Part shown: positions 56,985-64,000 of the stretch, piece after piece | Position numbering within the stretch: the stretch's first letter is position 1 | Layout of the letters: the number at the start of each line of letters is the position of its first letter | NCBI GenBank assembly: GCA_965116685.1 | Contig: OZ220707.1 | Location: 3,658,001 to 3,722,000, forward strand | Direction: 5' to 3' | DNA length: 64,000 nt | From: Bin80 sp965116685 | Lineage (GTDB): Bacteria; Bacteroidota; Rhodothermia; Rhodothermales; Bin80 | Notes under the pieces: model-generated | Databases searched by the model: none | What the model was told of the DNA's origin: nothing | The model's input: only the letters and a program-made list of their open reading frames with translations | Made by a program: the position numbers and the translations under genes

Positions 56985-57623
56985 TTACAACAGAAATCCG
57001 GCATTTTGACACCTTGAACGAGGCGTTTTAATGACTAGGGTATCTCGTTCTTCGAGATAGTGCAGTGCGTCTTTCAACACATTTTTTCCATTTTTGAATC
57101 GACCTAATCCAGTATTACAACTGTCACAGATAAAGTCTCGGATATTGCCAGTATGGTGATCGTGGTCGGCTACAATTCTTGCAGTTACACCTACAATTGA
57201 TCGCTTTTGGCATATAGGACATTGAAATGGAGCCCCTTTCTTCGGTCGTTCTTTCTCTTTCTGTTTAGCTTGACTACTCTTGGGTGCACGTTTGTCTATG
57301 TTAGTTCGACATCTGTTGCAACTAGGGCGCCGTATGATTCCATCTTTATTGCGTTGGTTTTGTGCAAAATGCTCTACCGGCAACAAACGGTGGCAAATGT
57401 TGCAAATCTTCCGATCAAATTTATCACCTGTTTCGAAAACATTTATTTGTTCTATTTCTTCAACAGGAATGTCCCATTCTTGATTGATGCCAACAAGCCA
57501 AACTCTAGCGATGCCTTGACTTGTCCACTCTACAATCCCAACTGAATTTTTTGAAAAAGATCGTGTTCTCTCTTCCCGAACCCCTTCCCCATATGGACAA
57601 ATGACCCAGTTAGGTAATGACAT
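56985..57623 (-). CDS. Endonuclease VII-like zinc/HNH nuclease, probable restriction enzyme
   Basis: 212 residues. The N-terminal 65 residues are beta-rich and unassigned. Two Zn modules follow: CxxC pairs at 74/77 and 102/105, and 135/138 and 166/169. Between the last pair lies VADHDHHTGNIRDFICDSCN (DHDHH at 153-157), matching the T4 recombination endonuclease VII-type HNH catalytic loop with a conserved GLGRFKNG after it. It overlaps the methylase gene by 14 nt on the same strand, so I infer the restriction partner of a type II system. Specificity unknown. The coding DNA looks AT-richer than neighbours, consistent with transfer. Confidence 0.8.
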   Translation of the reverse strand: MSLPNWVICPYGEGVREERTRSFSKNSVGIVEWTSQGIARVWLVGINQEWDIPVEEIEQINVFETGDKFDRKICNICHRLLPVEHFAQNQRNKDGIIRRPSCNRCRTNIDKRAPKSSQAKQKEKERPKKGAPFQCPICQKRSIVGVTARIVADHDHHTGNIRDFICDSCNTGLGRFKNGKNVLKDALHYLEERDTLVIKTPRSRCQNAGFLL

Positions 57624-58458
57624 TGGTGTGTTGCCTTATGCGTTCTTTAGCAATTTTTATGTATTCCTCAGAAATGTCAACACCGATGTATTGCCGCTTT
57701 TTGAGTAAAGCCATTTTACAAGTTGTCCCTGATCCACACATTGGGTCAAAAACCAAATCTCCCTCATTTGACCATGATTCAATATGATCAGATGCAAGTG
57801 CTTCGGGAAATACAGCAGGATGCTTAAATGCAATCCTATCCGAGGTTGTACCATGCAACCCAACGGCGTATGACCAAATATTTGTTTGAGTTTTTTCTTT
57901 TTTGAGTTCTTTGAGCGCTTTGTTGTTCACTGCATCGGCCCCCTTGTTGGTAACCAACATCTCCATGCCACTGCGGACAGTGGGTTCTCTTATAGGGTTG
58001 AATGTTTTGGGACTGCCCTTACTCAGCACAAACATGAATTCATAGCAATTTGTGTATGCATTGCTCCGCATAAATGGCGTATTTTTCTTTCGGTAAATCA
58101 TTACATCATGAACGTAGAACCCTACTTCCTGGAAATAAATTGCTTGCCTGAAACTAGATAGTGTACGTCCTTTTTTGATTCGATCTCCCACCACCCAAAC
58201 AACAACCCCGCCCTTTTTCGTCACGCGAAAGAGTCCTTCCGCAATAGCTTCAAAATCAAATGAATAGCCGTCGTAGTTTCGCAAGTCATCATAGGGCGGA
58301 GAGGTGATGGTTAAGTCGACACTATTTGCCTCCATCCTCTGCATAAACTCCACGCAGTCAGAGACATATAGCTTGTTAACTGCAAATGGTGTTGAATTTT
58401 CAGCTTGCCGAACGGCTTCCTCAGTAGAAAGTTTTGATGGTTGTATTGTCGGCTGCAT
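57610..58458 (-). CDS. Beta-class DNA N4-cytosine/N6-adenine methyltransferase
   Basis: 282 residues. Motif IV TSPPY (52-56) precedes the SAM-binding motif I DPMCGSGTT (238-246), which gives the IV-before-I order of beta-class enzymes. VVVWVVGDRI and FMRSNAYTNCYEFMFVLSKG are typical for this group. TSPPY suggests N4-methylcytosine or N6-methyladenine; the base cannot be fixed. It precedes and overlaps the Zn/HNH nuclease gene, the arrangement expected for a compact type II R-M system. Confidence 0.9.
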   Translation of the reverse strand: MQPTIQPSKLSTEEAVRQAENSTPFAVNKLYVSDCVEFMQRMEANSVDLTITSPPYDDLRNYDGYSFDFEAIAEGLFRVTKKGGVVVWVVGDRIKKGRTLSSFRQAIYFQEVGFYVHDVMIYRKKNTPFMRSNAYTNCYEFMFVLSKGSPKTFNPIREPTVRSGMEMLVTNKGADAVNNKALKELKKEKTQTNIWSYAVGLHGTTSDRIAFKHPAVFPEALASDHIESWSNEGDLVFDPMCGSGTTCKMALLKKRQYIGVDISEEYIKIAKERIRQHTNVIT

Positions 58459-58641
58459 CGTTACTGTATCAGGGTTGCATAGGAAGGTCGTCCATTTTTA
58501 CTGGATTTGATACATCCGCAACTACATATACCCCTGTCAGATGATGCATCGCGCGTAGGTAAATACATTTGCCTACATGGTGGAGTAGGTGGTTAAAGCT
58601 CCGCGGTTCCTAAGATACGTCATTTTCCCGATTCCAAGAAG

Positions 58642-59415
58642 CTAGGATTTCAGAGAAGATACATAGGAGATTCTGTGTTCTCCGTTCTGGCTTGTCCCGA
58701 CACTGGCACGCATTTTGAATACGTTGGCGAGTAACTGATCATTCAAAATATTTTCGGGACTACCGTGATCAACTTGGTGCCCTTCGTGTAATACTAGTAG
58801 CCGGTCAGAAAATTTTGCTGCAAGTTCAAGATCATGGAAGACAGCAAGAATGGTTTTCCCTTTATTGGCCAAGTCTTTCAATAACTCAAGGAACCGGTAC
58901 TGATGGCTTATATCCAAGTGAGCGGTGGGTTCGTCAAGTAGGAGCAGTGCAGAATCCTGTAGGATCGCTTGTGCCAAATATGCGCGTTGGCGTTCCCCGC
59001 CACTAAGTGATTGGACAGATCGTTTCGAAAAACCCGAAAGTCCAATCTGTTCAAGTACTCTGTTTAGTGACTCCTGATCTTGACGAGAGATTCCTTCCAA
59101 GAGCGATTTGTGCGGTAATAATCCTAATAGGACGAGTTCTTTTACCGTAAAATCGAAAGAAAGTGTAGGGGCTTGTCGGACAAAGGATATTTTACGTGCC
59201 AGTTCCCGTCTAGACCACTCGCTGACTTCTTTTTCTTCGAGCAGGATTGACCCCGAGTACGGTAAATAGCCACAGATTGCACGAAGTAGTGTCGTTTTCC
59301 CGCAACCATTTGGTCCAACAAGCCCAGTAATCGTTCCTGGATACAGGTTAAATTGAAGAGAATGAACAACCGGAGTACCTAGAAGCTGAACATTCAAATC
59401 ACTAACGGTCAGCAA
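58642..59415 (-). CDS. ABC transporter ATP-binding protein (BtuD/FecE-like)
   Basis: An ATPase of the metal-chelate/vitamin B12 importer class. Walker A GPNGCGKTT, Q-loop in KISFVRQAPTL, ABC signature LSGGERQR, Walker B LLLLDEPTAHLD and H-loop AVFHDLE are complete. The frame is open to an ATG at 59580, but that would add about 55 Ser/Thr-rich residues antisense to the next gene. I prefer TTG 59415, where family members begin; GTG 59466 is another option. No permease or binding protein is adjacent. The cobalamin adenosyltransferase downstream suggests corrinoid uptake, as an inference. Confidence 0.88.
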   Translation of the reverse strand: MLTVSDLNVQLLGTPVVHSLQFNLYPGTITGLVGPNGCGKTTLLRAICGYLPYSGSILLEEKEVSEWSRRELARKISFVRQAPTLSFDFTVKELVLLGLLPHKSLLEGISRQDQESLNRVLEQIGLSGFSKRSVQSLSGGERQRAYLAQAILQDSALLLLDEPTAHLDISHQYRFLELLKDLANKGKTILAVFHDLELAAKFSDRLLVLHEGHQVDHGSPENILNDQLLANVFKMRASVGTSQNGEHRISYVSSLKS

Positions 59416-59486
59416 TGAGACCGCCGGAGGGGTTGGAACATTGTTGTTTGTTTGCGTAACCGACACGGATCGGGATGAGGTTGAAG

Positions 59487-59966
59487 ATGACTTTTCGGAT
59501 TGTATTGGCGTTAACGATGATGTGGGGACTCGGTGCCTGTGATGCCGGGGAGGATCAGGATACATTTGAGAATGAAGCATTTTCAGATCCGGTGGGATTT
59601 ACACAGACAGGTGAAAATGGGACCATCCAATCCAAAGATGATGATGACTGGCGGATCTCTCCGGTTTATAGCGGGCGTATCGTTGTAGATCCGGCTTTTC
59701 CCAATCCGGTTCCACCAGGGGGATCTGTTGCAATTCCAGTCCGCATTCGGTTATCCAATTCCGTTCAGGGGGGACTGGAGGTCACCAGTTATGATAGTAA
59801 TGGAATTCCCCGCAGATTAGACAGTATCCCGAATGCCGGTGAAACCGGAGCCTATGTCTTTCGATTTATGCCAAGTGTATTGGGCCTCAAAGGGCTGATC
59901 AGAGTATTTATTGTAGATACCCAGGGTAGGCTGGTATCGTATGGAGATGTACACATAAACGGATAA
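59487..59966 (+). CDS. Small lipoprotein with beta-sandwich-like domain
   Basis: The N-terminus MTFRIVLALTMMWGLGACDA ends in a lipobox (LGAC). An acidic linker with KDDDDW follows, then a beta-rich domain (about 55-158) with SGRIVVDPAFPNPVPPGGSV and ending VDTQGRLVSYGDVHI, which resembles an Ig-like fold. I take ATG 59487, which has GAGG 6 nt upstream; the frame also opens at ATG 59475. No family recognised. It is followed closely by the PAP2 gene. Confidence 0.8.
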   Translation: MTFRIVLALTMMWGLGACDAGEDQDTFENEAFSDPVGFTQTGENGTIQSKDDDDWRISPVYSGRIVVDPAFPNPVPPGGSVAIPVRIRLSNSVQGGLEVTSYDSNGIPRRLDSIPNAGETGAYVFRFMPSVLGLKGLIRVFIVDTQGRLVSYGDVHING

Positions 59967-59975
59967 TGACCGGTG

Positions 59976-60740
59976 ATGAAGCGATGGAGCATTCTTTCGG
60001 GATTGATCTGCATGGTCATAGTTTGTACTGTTGAAGCGCAGTCAGCAGATCCGCTGAGATTCATACGCTGGACAGCTGGAGATATCGCTGCGGTTCCACA
60101 GGCAACGTTAACACTGCGGTCGGGACTGACACTCGGAGTCGCTGCTGGTGGTATTTTGGCGGTGTCACATTTTGATCGGAAGCTTTCGAGCGGGGCGGAA
60201 AAGTTTGCCGATTCAACGGCACCGCGCGTACGCAGGGTATTGCATGAAGTAGGCAATGCCAATATTATCCGTCCCATGGCAGCGATTCTATTTGTGGGGT
60301 CTCTGACCAGTAGCGATATCTATTTTCAGGATGCTGCGTTCACCTCTCTGGAGTCAATTGTTCTGGCAAACCTGTTAACGAATGCCCTTAAACTCGTGGT
60401 TGGGCGCGCCAGACCACATGCTGATTTGGGCCCCAATTCGCTTAAGCCCTTCGGTGGAAGTCGTTCCTTTCCATCCGGGCATGCCACAACCGTTTTTGCT
60501 TTTACGACCCCATGGGTTCTATACTATCCTGGTATTGCATCGGGAGCCCTCTTTGCTCTGGGGGTAGGGACTGCAGCGGTGAGGATGGCGGATGAATATC
60601 ATTGGTTCAGTGATGTACTGGGGGGAGCATTGATTGGATTTGGGACGGGGTATCTGCTCTCACGGAGGCATCAGCGTCTGGCAGGCGGACCACAATTAGG
60701 ATTAAGTGCAAACCGGATCTCCCTTACCTGGACGATTTAG
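59976..60740 (+). CDS. PAP2-family phosphatase
   Basis: A type 2 phosphatidic acid phosphatase/haloperoxidase-like enzyme, probably acting on lipid or undecaprenyl phosphates outside the membrane. All three catalytic motifs are present: KLVVGRARPH (KxxxxxxRP), SFPSGHAT (PSGH) and VRMADEYHWFSDVLGG (the SRxxxxxHxxxD position, with Val-Arg in place of Ser-Arg). A signal-like N-terminus and several TM segments fit a membrane protein. Starts at ATG 59976; GTG 59973 is one codon earlier. The end overlaps the convergent Sua5-like gene by 17 nt. Confidence 0.92.
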   Translation: MKRWSILSGLICMVIVCTVEAQSADPLRFIRWTAGDIAAVPQATLTLRSGLTLGVAAGGILAVSHFDRKLSSGAEKFADSTAPRVRRVLHEVGNANIIRPMAAILFVGSLTSSDIYFQDAAFTSLESIVLANLLTNALKLVVGRARPHADLGPNSLKPFGGSRSFPSGHATTVFAFTTPWVLYYPGIASGALFALGVGTAAVRMADEYHWFSDVLGGALIGFGTGYLLSRRHQRLAGGPQLGLSANRISLTWTI

Positions 60741-61668
60741 CTGCGCGTACGAGACGATCCATCAGCGCACGTCCAAGCCCAGACTCGGGGACTTTCTGGC
60801 AGTAAATCGTAATGATCCCTGAGCGGTCACAGTCTCTGAAAAACTCAAAAAGGCAGTGACCATACTCTTCCATATGATTGGGGATCAGGCACTTCTTGAA
60901 TTGCACGTCTGAAGGCGGTGATTCAAGACCAATATATCCTGTGTGATTCCCGGGATTTACCTCCTCGGGATGAGTTACAATTTGGACTTTTGCAGCGGGT
61001 GTATAGTGATGGTAGTACATACCTGGACTGCGAAATACTTTGGGGGTATCGGTTGAAAATTCTGGAATGACAGTACGTAGCGTTTCCACACTGATTGCGC
61101 CTGGTCGCAGGAGCATGGGGAGGGTCCCAGTGCAGTCAACAACGGTTGATTCGAGGCCCACGGTTGCCGGCGGGCCGCACAGGATACAGTGGACACAGTG
61201 ATTCAGGTCTTCTGCAGCAGATTGCCATGTGGTGGCACTGGGGCGGCCACTGATATTCGCAGAAGGTGCAGCAACCGGAATACAGGCAGACTCTAAAAAT
61301 TCTCTGGCTATTGGCAAAGCAGGCATTCGGACTGCAACGGTATCCAAGCCACCAGAAACAATCTTGGGAAGGGAGGGATGCCGGGGAAGAATGAGAGTCA
61401 AGGGTCCAGGAAAAAACACTTTCATTAGTTTTTCTGCGATTGGCGTTACCGTAGATACGACGCGCAGAATATCTGCAAGCGATCCTATATGAACAATAAG
61501 CGGGTTGGACGCAGGACGTCTTTTTGCCTGATAGATCTGTGCAACCGCGTCTTGATCAAGGGCATTGGCGCCAAGCCCGTACACCGTTTCGGTTGGAAAA
61601 ACAACCAGTTTGCCATCACGCACATAGGCTGCGGCATTAGTTGGATCCTCAGTAAAATGTGTATTCAT
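60724..61668 (-). CDS. L-threonylcarbamoyladenylate synthase (Sua5/YrdC)
   Basis: Makes threonylcarbamoyl-AMP, the precursor of tRNA t6A37. VFPTETVYGLGANA and KRRPASNPLIVHI line the KRxxxSNP active site, and the C-terminal Sua5 domain (about 210-314) is present, so it is a Sua5-type rather than TsaC-type enzyme. I start at ATG 61668 (314 aa). The frame extends to 61755, but the extra codons would be antisense to tRNA-Phe. It is divergent from the tRNA genes. Confidence 0.92.
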   Translation of the reverse strand: MNTHFTEDPTNAAAYVRDGKLVVFPTETVYGLGANALDQDAVAQIYQAKRRPASNPLIVHIGSLADILRVVSTVTPIAEKLMKVFFPGPLTLILPRHPSLPKIVSGGLDTVAVRMPALPIAREFLESACIPVAAPSANISGRPSATTWQSAAEDLNHCVHCILCGPPATVGLESTVVDCTGTLPMLLRPGAISVETLRTVIPEFSTDTPKVFRSPGMYYHHYTPAAKVQIVTHPEEVNPGNHTGYIGLESPPSDVQFKKCLIPNHMEEYGHCLFEFFRDCDRSGIITIYCQKVPESGLGRALMDRLVRAAKSSR

Positions 61669-61728
61669 AGTCTTTAGCGGTATCCAACTGAAACCAGAGT
61701 CCTTCGTAATGGGTTTACGCGCTCTGCC

Positions 61729-61801
<73 letters not shown>

Positions 61802-61865
61802 CTGCAAAACAATTACGGGTTAATAGTTGTTAAAGTAGCTTGGATCTCGTAGTTTTACTTTTGCT

Positions 61866-61940
61866 GGTCCGGTAGTTCAGTTTGGTTAGAATGCTGGCCT
61901 GTCACGCCAGAGGTCGCGGGTTCGAGTCCCGTCCGGACCG
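61866..61940 (+). tRNA. tRNA-Asp (GTC)
   Basis: Acceptor GGTCCGG/CCGGACC, anticodon stem with loop CTGTCAC (anticodon GTC) and T-arm with TTCGAGT are all present, discriminator G at 61940. CCA is not encoded. The 64-nt gap from tRNA-Phe and the terminator after it suggest one transcript with both tRNAs. Confidence 0.97.
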
Positions 61941-61945
61941 CATGG

Positions 61946-61979
61946 AAGGGGCGTCTCACCGTTGAGATGCCCCTTTTTA
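61946..61979 (+). terminator. Strong intrinsic terminator after the tRNA genes
   Basis: AAGGGGCGTCTCA (61946-61958) pairs with TGAGATGCCCCTT (61963-61975) over 13 positions with one G-T, a 4-nt loop, then a T-run ending 61978. The run overlaps the stop codon of the convergent channel gene, so it may also terminate the opposite strand. Confidence 0.92.
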
Positions 61980-62798
61980 TTGCTCTCTTTTTCCCCAACG
62001 TGATGCCTCCGCCCGAAATTCCTGCAATTCTTTATGCAACCGATCCACTTTTTCTTCCAAATCATCGGAGTTGTCAGCGACCAGTGTATCTACGAACACG
62101 GCATTTGCAATTGACAAACCAAAGATGCCGCAGATGAGCACAGCGAAGGCAACATAGATCCGAAGCCCAAGGATATAGCCGTCAGATACCCCTCGTTCTG
62201 CAAGGATCTCGGGGATTTCGTACCAGCCCTCCACGGTAAAAATTTTGATCATTGAATACATTGAGTAGAAGGGATTTCCGAAGAATTCTCTTGCCTCGGG
62301 AATTTCTCCAAACAACAAGGTAGCGGTCATGGAAAGGATCAGATTCAGGAAGACTAACATTAGCAGTATTCCCACCGATGCCTTCAATGCCCGAATGACT
62401 CCCCGCAAAATTTTATCCCCATCAGGAACAAGGCGGAGTGGTCGGATAAGGCGCAGGATCCGTGCGAGCCTCAGAATGGTAATGATCCCCAGGTTTTCGG
62501 CCCCTACGGGAAATAAAAGGCTGAAAGCAGCAGGAGTGCTCAAGATCACAATGATAAAGTCAAAAGTGTTCCACGGATCTGCAGCATACTGTCTAAAAGA
62601 CCCCCAGTAGCGGACTTTAATGACAATTTCTGCAAGGAAGTAAAGAAGAAATCCAAAGTCAATCCATTGGATTACATGCCCCACTCGAGCATGTACCTCT
62701 GGAAATGCATCCAGGAAAAGAGCAAGTCCATTGATGCAAATGATGGTCAGCACAAGCGGCTCACGAACAACAAGTGGCAAGGCGTTTCGCTGATTCAT
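61977..62798 (-). CDS. Voltage-gated ion channel (NaChBac-like)
   Basis: A 273-residue single six-TM domain protein. S4 carries regularly spaced Arg (110, 113, 116, 119, 122) in RLARILRLIRPLRLV, and the pore loop FTVEGW (187-192) resembles the selectivity filter of bacterial sodium channels. A C-terminal coiled coil (about 248-270, DDLEEKVDRLHKELQEFRAE) is typical of tetramerising bacterial Nav channels. It presumably forms homotetramers; ion selectivity is inferred from family resemblance only. Confidence 0.9.
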   Translation of the reverse strand: MNQRNALPLVVREPLVLTIICINGLALFLDAFPEVHARVGHVIQWIDFGFLLYFLAEIVIKVRYWGSFRQYAADPWNTFDFIIVILSTPAAFSLLFPVGAENLGIITILRLARILRLIRPLRLVPDGDKILRGVIRALKASVGILLMLVFLNLILSMTATLLFGEIPEAREFFGNPFYSMYSMIKIFTVEGWYEIPEILAERGVSDGYILGLRIYVAFAVLICGIFGLSIANAVFVDTLVADNSDDLEEKVDRLHKELQEFRAEASRWGKREQ

Positions 62799-63061
62799 GA
62801 ATTCGTCAAAAGGTTGGGCGGGTAGAATATCGACGCTGACTGAAAATCAACGGAAGATTACAAAATACAGCACCGTCATGGCTGCCATGATATGATCATA
62901 GTTTGAATCGAAACATTTCTGTGTCGAGGCCGCGAGCTCACGAACAGATGGTCGGCTTACTGAGCTCTTGGTGTGCCGGTACGTCAAGGGCTCAATAAGC
63001 ATCATTTCCACGCGCCAAGATAGGTAATGGGCATGGATTCGCCTTTTTATGGGATATAATT
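62799..63061. other. Intergenic region between the channel and TonB receptor genes
   Basis: No gene or clear terminator seen. It should hold the promoter of the ion channel gene (minus strand) and the downstream end of the receptor transcript. Confidence 0.4.
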
Positions 63062-64000
63062 TTAGCGAAGAGTCAAGCTCAGATCAAGGCGTACAGATCT
63101 TGGAGCCATGGGGTTAGCGGGTACAAACTCGTAGTGGTTATCAAGTATGTTATCAAACAGAAGGCGTACAGTGACTGGAGAAAAATGGAAGCGGATTTGG
63201 GTATCGGCCAAGAAGATGGGATCCAGTTCACGGACTCCACTTTCCATAGTTGCGTCAGCGATCAACTGGATACCACTATATCGTGCACCAACCTGAAATG
63301 CGAGGAATCTCCACTGCGCATCTGTAAATGCTTTGATTTGATGACGGGGGACCAGACGTGCTTCACCCGTGCCCTCGGAGTGGGTATAAGTCCATAGAGC
63401 GTTGCTATTGATTCTCAGTTGTGGACTGATCCTCTGCTCATGTTTGAGCGATACTTCCAAGCCTTTATTTGTCACCTCAAGTACATTCGCGGGGGACCAA
63501 AAATATTCATTCTCTACCGGTTGCCAGACGATCTGATCCGTCATATGAGATGAGAAGGCTGTAAGCTCAGCCTGCAGAATTGGTGAGGTCCAAACCATCC
63601 CTGCATCAAAAGACCAGCCTTTCTCGGGGCGGAGATCGGGGTTCCCTCCTGGCTGATAGAATCGGTCATTGAAGGTAGGCATCCGAAAGGCCCGCCCCGC
63701 AGAACCCTTTAGGTTCAGTGTGGAGGCAGAATTAAATGCGATATTGACTCCAAGCCTTGGTGTAAACACCCAAATAGTTTGATCTTTCTGATAGTTGTCC
63801 AGTCGTGCGGAAGGATACACTTTGACAGAGTTCCATGTATGTATTCCACTCATGTATGCCGCAAATCTGTATTCACGTAGATCATTTTCCAAGTTGGGGT
63901 TGCGAACATTGGTGTAGCCCGCCACGAATCCGGTGATCAGGTCCAAGTTAGGTATGTTGGTCAGCCTTAGCGAGAGATCGGAGCCAGTGTCTAGATAGCG
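63062..64000 (-). CDS. TonB-dependent receptor, C-terminal part (continues beyond window)
   Basis: The frame is open without stop from the window edge at 64000 to the stop at 63062, so the N-terminal plug is missing only because the window ends. The visible part is beta-barrel with the receptor motifs GSAGRAFRMPTFNDRFY, GNPDLRPEKGWSFDAG and a final strand pattern VRLLFDNILDNHYEFVPANP ... LDLSLTLR, as in BtuB/FepA-type proteins. Cobalamin or siderophore import is possible; the substrate cannot be determined from this fragment. Confidence 0.88.
   Translation of the reverse strand, partial: RYLDTGSDLSLRLTNIPNLDLITGFVAGYTNVRNPNLENDLREYRFAAYMSGIHTWNSVKVYPSARLDNYQKDQTIWVFTPRLGVNIAFNSASTLNLKGSAGRAFRMPTFNDRFYQPGGNPDLRPEKGWSFDAGMVWTSPILQAELTAFSSHMTDQIVWQPVENEYFWSPANVLEVTNKGLEVSLKHEQRISPQLRINSNALWTYTHSEGTGEARLVPRHQIKAFTDAQWRFLAFQVGARYSGIQLIADATMESGVRELDPIFLADTQIRFHFSPVTVRLLFDNILDNHYEFVPANPMAPRSVRLDLSLTLR

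Noticed and set aside
57610..58458. Assigning this methylase to the DrmAB-like operon as its DISARM methylase
   Set aside because: It is 17 kb away, overlaps its own nuclease gene and belongs to a compact type II pair, so a separate system is the simpler reading.
59416..59580. Ser/Thr-rich N-terminus of the ABC ATPase
   Set aside because: It is antisense to the start of the lipoprotein gene and not part of the ATPase fold, so a start at 59415 or 59466 is more likely.

Overview
The window looks like chromosome from a member of the Bacteroidota/Rhodothermota side of the FCB group, most like Rhodothermota. This is inferred from gene content only: a GWxTD-domain protein, TonB-dependent receptors, a TolC/MFP/RND efflux set, BNR (Asp-box) propeller proteins, and separate secD and secF genes rather than the fused secDF usual in Bacteroidia. 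No rRNA or other definitive marker is present. GC content is moderate, and Shine-Dalgarno sites are visible at some starts and absent at others.

Layout. 1-2164: left-edge IS4-family transposase gene (C-terminus outside the window), a small gene fragment and about 670 bp of degenerate sequence. 2165-15817: conserved translation/RNA block prfB (with a programmed +1 frameshift), nadB, rimP, nusA, infB, rbfA, truB, ribF, rpsO, pnp and an M16 peptidase. 15818-18443: an eroded intergenic region with a long palindrome, then a complete ISAzo13-family insertion sequence with 31-bp terminal inverted repeats and a TAA target duplication. 18444-25082: a three-gene RND efflux operon whose TolC-like protein carries an extra ABC substrate-binding-like domain. 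25338-31936: GWxTD protein, sugar-nucleotide epimerase, scpA, scpB, rluB-type pseudouridine synthase and guaB. 31992-40462 (minus strand): an accessory block of a 1653-aa DrmA-DrmB-like helicase fusion, a compact SF1 helicase, an unrecognised 403-aa protein and a Gfo/Idh oxidoreductase. 40838-46742: secD, secF, a STAS protein, purA and a sensor histidine kinase. 46862-56355: a possible small ORF, a coiled-coil membrane protein with tandem repeats, a SAM hydrolase plus TonB receptor pair, tmk, a lipoprotein, a BNR propeller protein and an M23 peptidase. 56406-59415 (minus strand): a cobalamin adenosyltransferase and a BtuD/FecE-like ATPase separated by a two-gene restriction-modification system. 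59487-64000: lipoprotein, PAP2 phosphatase, threonylcarbamoyl-AMP synthase, tRNA-Phe and tRNA-Asp, an ion channel and the 3' part of another TonB receptor.

The strongest candidate for an undescribed system is at 33098-40462. Three minus-strand genes are translationally packed (4-nt gap, then a TAATG overlap). The first fuses the two DISARM core proteins (DrmA helicase and DrmB DUF1998) into one polypeptide, the second is a UvrD-like helicase, and the third is unknown. No drmC, drmD or methyltransferase gene accompanies them. I infer an anti-mobile-DNA function from the DrmAB relationship; the sequence alone does not prove it. A separate restriction-modification pair (beta-class methylase plus an endonuclease VII-like Zn/HNH nuclease) lies 17 kb away.
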